From Coffea arabica (Eukaryota; Streptophyta; Magnoliopsida; Gentianales; Rubiaceae), in assembly GCF_036785885.1 (NCBI RefSeq), contig NC_092320.1, positions 16,183,557 through 16,247,556 on the forward strand: DNA of 64,000 nucleotides, written 5' to 3'. Position 1 is the stretch's first letter. Each line of letters begins with the position of its first letter. The notes beneath the pieces are model-generated. The model saw only the letters and a program-made list of their open reading frames with translations. It had not been told where the DNA came from and searched no databases. Made by a program: the position numbers and the translations under genes. Shown here one piece after another: positions 24,673 to 36,830 of this stretch.

Positions 24673-25893
24673 GGAAATAATTTCAGAAACATTCCTTGAG
24701 GTTTCTGACACCTGCACCGGCCTCTCTCAAAGTTTCAAAAATTTCGAAGACCTCCCTTATCATAAAATTGGGTTCCAATGCTTACATCAAACCCGGTGAA
24801 ATGATGACAGCCTTACAGGTTATAAGATATGTGGCAACTAAGTGGACTTGATCAATTAAATCAGCAACCAATCGAATAAATAAAAATAATCACAATTTAA
24901 AACTAAAACAATGCAATATTTGTTCAAGCCTTTTTCTATGGCATGAAAAGATCATACCTTGTTATTCCAGTTCGTGGTTTAAACTAGTTTTCTTATTATA
25001 TTTTTAGTGATTCCACCTCAATTCTTTAATCTAAACTCTCTAGAATTTCTCTGTGATTGTTTGTTGGTTTTGTTATATAAGTATTCCTGGAAGTAACTGT
25101 TATAAAGAGCCGCCGTTGCATATAGTTGTAGAAGCTTGAAATTGATACTTTGCATTTGCAAGCATTTGTACTTAGGGGTGCAATCAAGTCAAGCCGCTCG
25201 CGAGTAGCTTGCGAGCGGTTTGGTCAAAAGTTTGGTTCGAATTCGGTCAAATCGAACTCGAGCTCTACTCGTTACATTCAACGAGTCGAGTTCGAACTCC
25301 AAAAATAAATACTCGAGTGCTCGACGAGCTTAATCGAGTTTTCATATTATATTTATATTATATATTCATATTATATTTATATTATATATTTTGAGAAAAA
25401 TTTTATAGATTTAGTTCAAAGCTCGAGCTCGAGCTCGAGTAAATCGGGTTTGATATTTAATCGAGCTCAAACGAGTCGAGCTCGAGTTTAGTTTTATTTT
25501 ATCGAGTCGAGATCGAGTCCAAATTTATTTACTCGTTCGAGCTCGAATAGCACTGATTCTGATCGAGTTCGAGCTCGAGTATGGTGCTACTCGAGCTCGA
25601 CTCGGCTCGATAGTACCTCTATTTGTACTTACACCTCCTAGTTTGTACTTTATTTAAATGACAATTTATGCTTTTATAATTGATTAGCTAACTAACGTAA
25701 CATATGAAGGGCATCTCTAGAATCATATGGTCTTCTCTCGCTTGAACCCAGTTTTTTATTGTTTAATTTTTAAATTGGGCTTGACTTATTACAAGCTAAC
25801 GTGTTCTAGGGGAGATTTGTAGAATTTTTAAAAATTTGAGGGAGATCAGTGCAGTTGATGGAAATCTTAGAGGATGTTTCTGAAATTATTGGA
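24673..25893. mobile_element. Foldback element of the AATAATTTCAG family, outer pair
   Basis: The left end AATAATTTCAGAAACATTCC is complementary to the right end GGATGTTTCTGAAATTATT, and next to each is a CCTCTC/GAGG-type block. These ends match those of the elements at 26318-27069 and 27266-28253. The interior holds a hAT-type insertion (25173-25621). No target duplication was found at this copy, so it may be old or its right edge disturbed by the adjacent MITE at about 25893. Confidence 0.6.
25173..25621. mobile_element. GAGCTCGAGC-rich hAT-type MITE (449 bp)
   Basis: The ends TAGGGGTGCAATC and GATAGTACCTCTA are inverted relatives, flanked by the perfect 8-bp duplication TTTGTACT (25165-25172 and 25622-25629). 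The interior is packed with TCGAG and GAGCTC words in both orientations and can fold on itself. The duplication and ends indicate a hAT-type MITE. Confidence 0.83.
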
Positions 25894-26092
25894 CTTTGTT
25901 TGGATTGGCCATTTTTTCAAAAACAAGTTTTTCAAATACAATACTACATTAATACACAATAACTAAAAAGAAATCCCATCCATACAATATATCAAATATT
26001 TCAAAAAAATTTTATACTAAAAATTTTTCATATACACTGCTACAATAAAATTTTATAAAAGCACCTCCCAAAAATAGCTAATCCACACAGAG
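25893..26092. repeat. Small MITE with TTTGTTTGGATTGGC-like ends
   Basis: The left end ACTTTGTTTGGATTGGC and the right end GCTAATCCACACAGAG are imperfect inverted repeats around about 200 AT-rich bases. It abuts the right end of the foldback at 24673-25893. The target duplication is unclear. Confidence 0.55.
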
Positions 26093-26317
26093 CTATGATT
26101 ATTTGAGAAAACTTCGCTATCCAAACAATTATCGGCAATTATCCTACTACAATCAACCCTTCGATCAACAATTGTCCGTAATTATCGCCACGTACTAGTG
26201 TCTTTTTCTAGCTTTCATTCTTCTGTATTTTTTTTAAAAAAGGAATATCAAATTACATCATAATCATGTAGAGACACAGTTAGCCCCAATCTGGCAACAG
26301 CATCCAAATAAAAACAA

Positions 26318-27069
26318 GGGATAATTTCATAAACCTCCTTGAGGTTTCTAGTAATTTCAAATAGCTCTCTCACATTTTAAAAATTATACATAACTCCTCT
26401 AGAACATAGGTTTGGATTTCACCTTGATGATGTAAGACCAAAAAAGTATATGAATGTCCAAAATTGCCCTCATCTAAATTTCCTTAATATGAATAATCAT
26501 TAAAATTTTTTAAAAGTCAAGAATACACTTGTATACTACTAAAATTATGAGATTTATTGTTTAACCAATGTTTTGATATTTTCCATCCCCATGGTTTTCT
26601 ACATCTACTCAAACTTTCAAACTCTTATCATTTCTTCTTCTTCCAAACAAACTCTTTGTCTTAAATGCCAAAATCTACCATCATAATTCTTACTTTCATA
26701 ATCTTTACCTCTCTATAGATTTCTTCCATATATAATCTTTACCTCTCTATAACATATTTGAGTGATAGAAGGAAGGAGATATCTACCGTGATCAGCATAT
26801 TTGAGTGATAGAAAGTTACAATTTAATAACTATAACTGAAATAGTTTAGCCACAATATATGGTCTAGTCAAGAAGAATTGTTTTCCTTTTTTCCTTTTAC
26901 CTTTTTCTATTATCTTTTCCCTTTTTTGTCAATGGCTTTTCTTTTGAAAAATTATGAAGGTTATTATAGTTATTGTCTATCATCAAGGGAGGTAAGTGTA
27001 ATATTGAAAATCTCAAAGGACCTCTATGAAATTTTCAGAAACCTCAGGAGAGGTTTTTGAAATTATCCC
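26318..27069. mobile_element. Mutator-like element, GGGATAATTTC ends (752 bp)
   Basis: The left end GGGATAATTTCATAAACCTC and the right end GAGGTTTTTGAAATTATCCC are inverted repeats. The flanks are the perfect 9-bp duplication TAAAAACAA (26309-26317 and 27070-27078). This assigns the family to Mutator-like elements. No transposase is encoded, and the open frames inside are AT-rich and unsupported. Confidence 0.84.
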
Positions 27070-27265
27070 TAAAAACAAAAACAAATAGTACGAAAATTCA
27101 CATAATCCAAACCCTTTACATAGTGCCAATTGCAAAAATTGGCAAGGATAGTAGCATCTTTTAGTAATTAGCAAGGATAGTTGCATCTTTTAGTAATTAA
27201 ATAGTACGAATCAATCAAAAGTACGCAAAAGATTTTCGGAATATTAGGCAAAAGAGTTTAGAATA

Positions 27266-28253
27266 GGGATAATTTCAGAAATCTCTCATAAAGTTTCTAA
27301 CAATTTTACTAGCCTCTCCTGAAGTTTGCAAAATTAAACAAACCTCCCATGAGATTAAGGTTTTGATAACAAAATTAGTCCAATTAGAAAAAGTAACATT
27401 AAAAAGTACTTTAAGAAGAGAGATGAAATTTTTATTCCATAAATACCTCTTATGCATGTATATAAGTTATATTAGTAAAAGGATAAAAATAATTAATACA
27501 CATATTTCATCACTCAAAAAGTTCACATCTAATAAATTAGACAATACAAATAAGCAACAAAACTACAATAATGATCACAAGATTCAACAAAATAGACTAA
27601 TCATCTCTTTTGGAATGATATTTACTATGATTTTTGTGATTTTCAACCAATTTTTTTTTTAATTTTGCCTTTCTTTTCCCTCCATTCTCCTTTATTATTA
27701 TCTAACGATGAAGTAATTAGAGTACTAATTAACAAAAATAACTGTTGAAAACTTTTTTAATGATGAACGATGACTTGTATTTATAAAATAATATCAATTA
27801 ATATACCTAATAGAGGAATGAGGAAAAAGAAAGGCAAAATTTGAAATTTTTTTGTTCAAAATCACAAGAATTATAGCAAACATCATGCTAAAAGAGATAA
27901 CTAGTTTGTTTTGCTGAATCTTGTGATCATTAATATAATATTGTTACTTATTTGTGTTATCTGATTATTAAATGTGAACTTTTTGAATGATGAAATGTGT
28001 GTATTAATTGTTTCTAACTTTTAATTATTTTTATTCTTTTACTAATAGAACTTATATACATGCATAAGGGATATTTATAGAATCAAAGTTTCATCTCTCT
28101 TTTTAAAGTATTTTTTTTAATGTTAATTTTTTTAATTGGACTAATTTGGTTATTAAAACCTTAACCTCATGAGAGATTTGTGCAATTTTATAAATTTTAG
28201 AGGAGGCTAGTAAAATTGTTAGAAACCTTAGGGTAGGTTTCTGAAATTATCCC
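27266..28253. mobile_element. Giant foldback Mutator-like element (988 bp)
   Basis: The ends match the preceding element (GGGATAATTTCAG and CTGAAATTATCCC). The flanks TTTAGAATA and TTAAGAATA form a 9-bp duplication with one mismatch. Almost the whole element is one palindrome: sequence from 27266 to about 27700 is complementary, with scattered mismatches, to about 27830-28253. The open frame at 27363-27662 lies in one arm and is not a plausible gene. Confidence 0.85.
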
Positions 28254-28488
28254 TTAAGAATAACAACTCAGCCTCTGACAAGTCTATTATTCCGAATCCA
28301 TCGCGCGTTCACTGGAATATGACTGTTTCATTAATTATACGTTAAATGACATATTTCAGTCAAGTCCTCCCCCGATCCTGTTTCCTCTCAAGGACAGTAG
28401 GAAGAACTTGAAGAAAACGAAATACGACTTGCCACGTAGGTGGACAACCGATCAAACACTTGTCAGATGAGAAGTAAAAAACATCGTG

Positions 28489-29415
28489 ACTCCATTTGAA
28501 TTAATTATTTTTGGGGATGTTTTTAAAATATTTTACTGTAATAATATATGTGAAAAACTTTTATTGTAAATATTTTTAATGATATCTTTGGGATGAGTTA
28601 AAATTTTTATTTTCAAAAAAAAAAAGAGTTATGATAAATTTTTAAAATTGCATAAAATCTTACCACCACTCCTCCCCCCTCCCTCTTCCCCTCCTCTATT
28701 TTTGGTGGTGTTTTTTGAGATATTTTTGGAGATATATGAGATGTATTTTTGGGGTATTTTTATAATTTAAAATATGTTTGGGTGTTTTTTAAAAAATTTA
28801 CACCACTCATCACCACCACGGCCTCCCTCCCTCTTCCTTCCTCTCTCTCCTCCTCCTCCCTCCCCCCTTTATCTTTCATCCCCTTCCCCCTACATTCTCC
28901 CCTCCTTCCTCCCTCCTTCTCCCTCTCTTTCTCCTTCTTCCCTACCTCTCCTCCCCTCCCCCTAGGCCCACCTGGAGATTGCCGACCCAACCTTCCTCCA
29001 AATCTGGTTGCAACCAGAAGGTCACGATTACTGCGACCAAAAAGTTGCAGCTGGAGCTGTTGCTAGTTCTTAGGGGAGGAGAGAAGAGGAGAGGGAGGAG
29101 GAGGAGGAAGGAAAAGGAGGAGGAGGAGGAGGAGAGAAGGAAGGAGGGGAGAAAAAGTGAGGGGGTGGAGAGAGGAGGGAATGAGCAACAGTGGAGATAA
29201 TAGTGATGGTGAACGGAGAAGGAGGAAATAGTAGATGGTGGTGGTGGGTGATGGTGATTAGAGGAAAAAGAAAAGATGATAAAATTTATTTATATTTTTT
29301 TAAAGTTGTATTTGAAATACAAGGACTGTTTTTTGGTGGTGTTTTTGAAGTGTGTTACGTAGATTTGTAAATGAAAAACAAGTATTTTGAAAACTCTCAA
29401 AATCCAAACGAAGTC
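28489..29415. repeat. Polypyrimidine/polypurine foldback repeat
   Basis: A CT-rich block (about 28810-28970) faces a GA-rich block (about 29070-29180) around a central non-repetitive loop. The outer ends GACTCCATTTGAATT and the complement of GACTTCGTTTGGATT are related inverted ends, so this is probably a MITE-like foldback. Open frames across it are Ser/Pro- or Arg/Glu-rich artefacts of the simple sequence. Confidence 0.6.
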
Positions 29416-30554
29416 CATATATTCCAGGGGTCTCCACTGACTCTCAAATACCTTGATGGGTTGTTTTTTTTTTGTTTTTTGTTTTGAGCAACGATAACAT
29501 TTATCCTATTTTATAGAGAGAAGAGGTTAAAGAGACTGTAAAAGGGATTAACAGTTATATAGATGACTAAATTTAAAAAAATGCTAGTAGATATACAAAG
29601 ATCTGACTAAATCAAAAAGTCCTTTAATTTTTTTTCATTTTGCAAAAAAGACTTGACCATTGAGCCAACTGGGTCAGCGGTTCCTTACGGACTGCCAAGA
29701 ATTCTGAAATTTTCAAGAATGTACGAGGCCTATCAAGTTCACCAACCGAATCTGTGGCACATATCACTTCATCTATCCAGTCGATGAAGATTTAAAGGTT
29801 GACATCTGGCAACCATCAGCTTCTGGACCAATCTTACATGTTTCTACATGAAAATTTTAAATCCAAAGGCAAATCAAATACTACTAATAGTAATAGTAGC
29901 AAACATCAACCACCATACAGTCCAACCAAATCACATTTTTCATGCTGAAAGTGAATGCACACACAAGTCAAGCTCACACGTAAACTATGACCATTAGGGG
30001 AGATATGATAAGGCTCTTGCGTTTGGATCAAAGATGTTTGACAAAAGATTTGAAATTCTATTGAATCCTTATTTTTATTATTTAAGAGGTATTTAAATTT
30101 ATAAATTATTAATTATTCTAGCATTTAAAATATATTTTAATAATATAATTGTATTACAAACTATCAAGAAATCCAAACAGTTACAACGATTTGAATAAAT
30201 TTTAAATTATTTATCAAATTCCTCAATAAAAATGAAGCCTCGGAGAATTTGGAAGAATTAGTCCCGAAAGACAATAATCCAAATACTAATTAGGATTTTC
30301 TGCTACTGCTCTGCTCATAGGATAGTTAATTTGGTGAACCTAATAGCGTAATGTTTCTGCAACTGAATTAGGCAGAAGCAGCTAAGGTTGCCCCCCGAAA
30401 GTACCCCAACTGCCAATACCCTGCGCACACCAACCCCCCACCCAAAAAAAAAAAAAAAAGAATCTCCTACCTCCTCCACCCCTCATCACCAAAAACCAAA
30501 AAGAGAAATCTATTCTATTTGTACCCTTTTTTTTTTTGGCTGAAATATTTTATT
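29416..30554. other. Intergenic, nothing recognised
   Basis: No gene seen. A C-tract followed by an A-tract lies at 30434-30459 and a T-tract at 30529-30537. Confidence 0.45.
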
Positions 30555-30562
30555 GCCACGTG

Positions 30563-31642
30563 CAGGCATGTCAATGAGTAGGGTCTAAATTGGATCCCTT
30601 TGATTCAGATCCAAACCCATTTAATTTAGTTTGACCCAGACTCAAATCCATACCCTTTTGGATCTGAAAAAATAAGTTCATACCCAAATCATTATGGATT
30701 TGGATATCCAACGAGCATCTATGGATATTTTCTGAACATACTAAAGTAAAAATGTATTTAAAATATATAGAGTTCATAAATACTATAAATACCATCCAAT
30801 TTTTGTTTTCAAATAATAAAATTAACAAGTTGAATGCAATATTGTGAATTCAAAGAAAAAATTATTATTGACTACTTCTATATATTTTCAAAGATTCAAC
30901 TGCATCCACATTCAATATTTTATTTGTTTGCCTTTACCTTTTCTCCTTTTCTTGAAAAAGTTTGTATCAATTACAATGATAACTATGACTAGTTTTTAAA
31001 AAAGAAAACAACTATAACATATATAAATATTTAGTCTTATTAAAAAAATGTAATTTTGTACCTCTTTTTTTTATTTAAACTTCAATATTAGTAGATGTCT
31101 CGCAGTCCAGCACTAAAATAGTGAATAAGATAAAAGTCATTTGATTAAGAATCGATAGCAAATAAATAATAGAATAAAAAAATTTATAAACACTTACTCA
31201 TTTTTTTTTATTCAATCCAATCATCAGTAATCACTAATGTTTCAATCCAATCCAATCATCAGTAATCACTAATGTTTCAACCATATCTAAAAGCAATTTG
31301 CCACGAGTCTCATCAATCATCCAACCACCAATACTAAATACAAATTCTAATGCCATAAAATCTTACTGTATTCGATCCAATAGCCATAAAATATTATATT
31401 ATTTTATAAATTTACTAACATATATATATTATTTAATTAAATAAATATGAATCTGAATAAAATCTGGTATGAATCTGAATTTGAATATGAATTATAGAAA
31501 ATCAAATCCTATCCAAACCCACGATACTCTCGCAAGGTTCGGGTCTGAGTAGGGTCTGAATTTAAGAAATTAAATCTAAATCCTATCCAAATATATTGGA
31601 TCTGGATTAAATCTGGATAAAACCCGCCCATTGACATGCCTA
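30563..31642. mobile_element. Non-autonomous hAT-type element (1080 bp)
   Basis: The ends CAGGCATGTCAATG and the complement of TAGGCATGTCAATG are inverted repeats. The flanks GCCACGTG and GCCACATG are an 8-bp duplication with one transition. Subterminal words related to GATCCAAACCC occur inverted at both ends. It is the larger sibling of 5071-5702 and has no transposase. A direct repeat of a 30-odd-base ATCATCAGTAATCACTAATG unit is at 31217-31279. Confidence 0.83.
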
Positions 31643-31650
31643 GCCACATG

Positions 31651-32354
31651 ATAGAAATCCAAGGGAACAATTTACAACCAAATTGTAGCTTCAAATTAGT
31701 ACTAATGGGATGTCCCTAGGATGCAAATAGAAACAATTTTTGATGGTTTCTCATTGTAAACAAGAAACCTAAACATCAAAGCCATCTCAAATTCAATCAC
31801 AAGAATACTGATGGCACATAGTGGTAATTCAACATCAAACATCTTAAAATTCTTCAACTTTAGTTCTTTGTTTATTCTGTTTTCTGTTTTGTTACTGACT
31901 GATTGAAGCCGATTTAACTCATCAATCTACATTAAAAAAAAAATAAGAAAAAATTATATCCACAAAATGGTCATCTACTCCAATATTGGCAGAAAATCTC
32001 CAAAAAGAATAATAATAAAAAAGAGAGATAAAGTCAACCCATCATCGGATTTACCAAAAATAATAAAAAGGAAATCATAAAAAGTGCATTTCTTTTTTCT
32101 TCGATCATGTACATTTCACCTCAAATTCACAGTGAAAAAGAGGTACAAAATGATATTATATCTGCTCATACAATCTCCAGTCTCCACAAGGAAAAAAAAG
32201 AAAAGGAGGTGATGATTGACCTGCTTTTGCCAGTATCGGTATTCAATCCAAAATCCCACTCATCCTGCGGTCAAATTACTCTTAACAAAGAAAATAAAGG
32301 GCCGGTTTGGATGTGTTGAATCTGGAAAAGGAAAAGCTGAACCTTTTTTACAAT
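31651..32354. other. Intergenic, 3' side of the small gene
   Basis: AT-rich sequence with no recognised gene. The right part should contain the 3' UTR of the minus-strand gene at 32355-32558. Confidence 0.4.
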
Positions 32355-32558
32355 CTACATCCGGCGAGAGGCGGAATAGTTAGAGAGCAATCTGGAGACG
32401 GCAGTCCGGAGACGAGGGAAGACCCGATGAGTATAGGCGGTGGTTTGCCGGAGCAGGTTCTGCAACGACTCGACGAACAAGTTTAAGCTTCGGATCGGCG
32501 GGACGTAGAGTGTCAACGGCATCGCCGAGAAAGCCACCGCGAAAAACAGCTCAATCAT
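32355..32558 (-). CDS. Small conserved-looking plant protein of unknown function (67 aa)
   Basis: A single uninterrupted 67-codon frame. The protein starts MIELFFAVAFSAMPLTLYVP, with a hydrophobic N-terminal segment (residues 2-19) that could be a signal anchor, followed by a basic, helical-looking region rich in Arg and Leu (SLNLFVESLQNLLRQ, then an RVFPRLR segment). From memory, similar proteins of 60-70 residues with this MIEL...PLTLYIPP start occur across land plants and are annotated as unknown; this was not checked. GC content is raised compared with both flanks and a TATA box lies about 105 bases upstream, which supports a real gene. No domain assigned; function unknown. Confidence 0.72.
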   Translation of the reverse strand: MIELFFAVAFSAMPLTLYVPPIRSLNLFVESLQNLLRQTTAYTHRVFPRLRTAVSRLLSNYSASRRM

Positions 32559-32657
32559 TTCTTTTGTTTCACTGGAACAAGAATAACAGACGATGAAGAT
32601 GCAAATTGCAGTAGCAGCGCTGAAGAACTGGATGGATGAATTTGTGAATCTTGACGG

Positions 32658-32672
32658 ATTTTTTTTATAGCG
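32658..32672 (-). promoter_or_regulatory. TATA box of the small gene
   Basis: The minus strand reads GCTATAAAAAAAATCC about 105 bases upstream of the ATG at 32558, a good plant TATA box at a normal distance. A G-tract (32687-32698) lies just upstream. Confidence 0.6.
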
Positions 32673-33247
32673 GAGGGAAAGAATGGGGGGGGGGGGGGAG
32701 AAAAATGTTGGGGATGAGGGGCGTGAGACTTTTGAGTTGATCAGGAGACTTGACTTTGGAATGGTAGTTTACGTTTTTTATTAGGCGGTTGGGTGGGGTT
32801 TGAGGAGATTTGACCGGTCTAAAATATTGCGAGGGAGAGAACTCAGAAATTTCGAATAAAAAAGCAGCGGGGTTGGATTCACTTTAAAGTAACAAAGAGG
32901 CAATATTTTTAGTAGGTGAGAAAACGGGTCATCGTGAGGAAGCTAGAAAAGTTTTGGAAATGAATAAAGAGTAAGAAAAGATGACGAATCTTCTTGTCAA
33001 ACAACTACTTTGTTCTTGTAGTTTCCGGATAATTGCACGAACCACCCTCAAGATAGTATGTCAATTAGCATTAGTTCGCCTTTTGATGATATATTTTTAT
33101 TGGCAATTATGAATTATACATAGTATTTTTTTTGGGCTTTTTGATTGATAAAAATTAGAAGTTGTAATGATTATTTGATACGTAGTTTAGTATTATTATA
33201 AGCATTTCATTTTAACTCCTTCTCGAGCCGTGCATATATGAAAAAAC

Positions 33248-33489
33248 GGGCAAGGGGCACAAACGGTTGCAGGTGCAATCATTTCTGTCGATTGTGTGCA
33301 TTTTTTACTGTGCATAACTTTGATTGCACACGGTGTAATTTTCTTTATACACGATATAACTTTAGAACAAATTTTTATAGGTCCCACATACAACATGAAA
33401 ATCAAATTACAAAATGTGATCTGAGCTGTACAAAATTTTTTGGCCAAATCATGGCATCAACTGCCAGCAACCGTTCCTGCCTCATTTCC
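33248..33489. mobile_element. Mutator-like MITE (242 bp), sibling of 19839-20096
   Basis: The ends begin GGGCAAGGGGCACAAACGGT and finish with the complement of GGAAATGAGGCAGGAACGGT. The flanks are a perfect 10-bp repeat ATGAAAAAAC (33238-33247 and 33490-33499), nine or ten bases of which are the target duplication. In reverse orientation the interior (CCATGATTTGGCCAAAAAA) matches the copy at 19839-20096. Confidence 0.82.
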
Positions 33490-33499
33490 ATGAAAAAAC

Positions 33500-35142
33500 A
33501 TAATACTTGATACGTAGTAATGATTACTCCTTCTCAAGTAAAATGACTACTTGATACGTACTTTAGTATTGTCTTTTGCAATGATATTAGTAGGTTTTAC
33601 TGAACTTGAGTGCGCGTACGTGCACTCTTAGATGGTAAGTTAATTATAATACGCATTAGAACGCGCCTCTAAAGAAGCTATTAGAAAAATTCAAACATTT
33701 CTGTATTAATTGATTTACAAGAGAAAATCAATTTATTTGATACCTAAACCTAAAGGCGGGTCACAAGAAGTGAGTTTAGTATTAATTTTTCCGTGCTACA
33801 TGGTAAATTTTTTCTACTAAAGGTAAAGGGCTCTAATTCATAGGGGTAGCGGGTGGTGGTGGGGATAGGGTGATGGAGGCGGAGGTGGAGACGGTTAGTG
33901 CAGACGGCGACAGCAGAGGTGAAGTAAGGTAGGGGCAGTATTGGTAAAAGTGAAATAGTTAAGAAGGGTGGCGATAGGATAGGAAAATGGGTATGTATTT
34001 TTGAATAATTTGGGGTTTTTTTTTTAAATAAAACTTGGGATTTTTTAGTAAGTTCCTATAGTTAAAGTTGGAAAAAAAATTTTGTCTATTAAAAAAAATG
34101 CATAAAAAACAGGGGTGCCAAACGAATCAATAGTACGTAATATTTTAACGCATAAAATCTCTAACTTTCATAATTTCGTTGTTGACAATTGGCCACAAAT
34201 TTAGGAGGACTTGTCTTTAGTAGTTTTGGTTTGTCCTTGAACTAAAAAACTATGGAACAAAATTGTTGATATAGGGATTATGGTGTCATCTTTTTCTTTC
34301 CCAAAAATCAAATTTTCGTATGAATTATTTTTCTATCCATATAGAGCTTTTTTTGCCATATAGAGTAACTTTGATAAAAATTGAGTTTTCATTCATGAAA
34401 AAATAGATTGCTACATCTTTTGTGTTCAAATAAATATAAAGGCATAACTTTGCTCATTTCTAGGTCTATAATTGTTGAACATGTTTAATTATTATCCTAA
34501 AGAATATCCCTTTTTTTTTTTTTGCATGGCTTGCAGTATTTGGTAGTAAACATTATCACATTAAAATAGTAAATTAATGCCCGAGAGAATTCAATAACAT
34601 TTCTGAATAAACACATAAGGATATTACTAATATTTCTTTCTTGAATCATTCGTGCCCCACATAGCCATGTAGAACCCAAAATATTCCACCAAAAGTTTAT
34701 ATGAGATAAATTTCATAAAATCAATGTAAATAGGAAGGCAAATCACGCACATACTAGTGTGTGTTGGAGAAAGAGGAATAAATATCAATAATAATATATT
34801 AATTACACACTAAAAACAAGACTCTCAAATTTTACTCTTATCAACTCATACAATAATAAAACTCTATATTTATAAGTCACGTGACTTGGTAAACAAATCT
34901 TACAATAATAAGAAATTTTATAATCAAATATTATTATTAAATAATAAAACTACCATAACTTAACTCCAATAAAATTATTAAAATCCTAACTTGACTCCAA
35001 TAAGATATTTTTGGCTTAAATACTAGTAAAAGTAAACGAGGATGTGTGATTTTAAGTTATTTTAGTAATAGATCTTTTGTTTTTGAAAGCATTGTAGTAT
35101 ATCTCATACTATCCACTTGGTCGTGAGTAGTTTGTAGTATAT
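33500..35142. other. Intergenic, nothing firmly recognised
   Basis: 33840-33960 is a GGTGG/GGAGG-rich patch like the purine half of the foldback repeats at 16620 and 28489, probably a fragment. The rest is AT-rich without a gene. Confidence 0.4.
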
Positions 35143-35310
35143 GTTATAGTCAATGATGGAGCCAAGGGGGGGCAGAGGGGGGCCATGGCCCCCCTAAGTT
35201 TTGAGAATTTTAATTCATAATATGTAAATATGTGTGTAAAATAAAATTGGCCCCCCCTAAATTTTTTCAATTTTAATTTATATTATGAGAGTTGATAAAT
35301 AAATAAATAA

Positions 35311-35315
<5 letters not shown>

Positions 35316-35367
<52 letters not shown>
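35316..35367. repeat. (AT)n microsatellite
   Basis: A long run of AT dinucleotides that lies exactly where the transposase coding sequence becomes unreadable, so it marks the internal deletion point in the hAT element. Confidence 0.9.
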
Positions 35368-35370
<3 letters not shown>

Positions 35371-36688
35371 ATCTTTGAATGGAATGGCTTGCAAGCTTTA
35401 ATTTGCCATGAATGTCCATATGCCTATTACATTCATTGTTTGGCTCATAAGGTTCAACTTGCTTTAGTAGCAGTTTCTAGAGAAGTAGCTTCTGTTCACC
35501 AAATTTTCTCCAATTTAGTTTTCATTATCAACATTGTTACTGCATCTAACAAACGTAATGATGAATTAAAGGAGGCTCAAGCAATTGAAGTTGCTACTAA
35601 GATTGCTAATGGTGAGCTTGAAATTGGAATGGAGCTTAATCAAATTGGCACTTTAAAACGAGCTGGAGATACTCGTTGGGGTTCTCATTTGGATTATATT
35701 TCTAGTTTACTGAAAATGTTCAATGCTACTTGTGTGGGTTTAAGTAACATTGCAGTAGATGGAGGTTCATACTCTTAACGTGGAGATGGAAATTTTGCTT
35801 TGAGTCAGTTGTTATCCTTTAAGCTTGTTTTCACTTTGCATCTTATGAAAAATATTATGGAAATTACTCATCTTCTTTGTATAGCATTACAACATAAATC
35901 TCAAGATATTTTGAATGCACTGCATATTGTCTCAAGCACAACAAAGCTACTGAAGAATTTTCGAGATTTGGGATGGGATGATTTCTTTGTGTATGTTAAA
36001 TTATTTTGTGAGCAACATCAAATTGATATCCCATGTATGAATGCTCAATATATTGCAAGACGTGGTAGATCTCGAAGTCATCATGATGAGATTAGTGTGG
36101 AGCATTATTATCGAGTGGATATATTTCTTGCAACAATTGATTATCAACTGCAAGAGTTACATAGCAGGTTTAATGATCATACCGTGGAATTGCTTATTTT
36201 GAGCACTGCTTTAGATCCTAGAAATGGATTTATGCTGTTCAAAATTGATGATATTTGTAAAATTGCAGAGAAGTTCTATCCGAATGATTTTATGGAGCAA
36301 GAACTAGAACGTCTAAGAATAGAACTTCAACATTTTGAACTCGACATTCCAAATCATCCTAAATTGCAAGAATTATCTGGTATTAATGAATTTGTATTAA
36401 GGCTTGGTGAAGACAAGAAAATCAGTGATATATCTTGTTATTGATAGATTGATTAGACATGTTCTTACTCTTCCTGTATCAACTGCAACTTCAGAGCGGG
36501 TATTTTCAATTATGAAAATAATCAAGACAAAACTCCAAAACAAGATGGAAGATAATTTCTTGAATGATTGTCTAACTGTGTATATAGAAAAGGAAGTTGC
36601 TGAAAATTTTAGCAGTGATTCAATCATAGATGAATTTAGTTCTATGAAAGAGCGTAGAACTCAATTTACTTATAAGAAAAGATGTTGA
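35371..36688 (+). pseudogene. hAT-family transposase fragment, broken
   Basis: The reading frame starts abruptly after an AT microsatellite and encodes YAYYIHCLAHKVQLALVAV, the conserved core of the ZMYM1/TTF-type hAT transposases that normally follows an N-terminal zinc finger and DUF4371 region, both missing here. TRWGSHLDYISSLL follows. A stop codon interrupts at 35776-35778 and the frame continues from 35779 to about 36410 (STALDPRNGF). A shift of frame then leads into the C-terminal hAT dimerisation segment, LPVSTATSERVFSIMKIIK, ending at 36688. One in-frame stop, one frameshift and the lost N-terminus mean no functional enzyme. The ATTA/AT content matches an old insertion. Confidence 0.88.
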
Positions 36689-36757
36689 AATTTCAAAGTA
36701 TGCTAACATAACTTTTATCTTTTTTTAATTAAAAATAGTTACATTTATATTACAAGG

Positions 36758-36762
<5 letters not shown>

Positions 36763-36824
<62 letters not shown>
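36763..36824. repeat. (AT)n microsatellite
   Basis: About 30 AT units in the 3' part of the hAT element, downstream of the transposase fragment. Confidence 0.9.

Positions 36825-36830
<6 letters not shown>

Noticed and set aside
28749..29200. Overlapping open frames on both strands rich in Pro/Ser/Leu or Arg/Glu
   Set aside because: They are produced by simple CT/GA-rich sequence of a foldback repeat; no domain and both strands open for the same reason.
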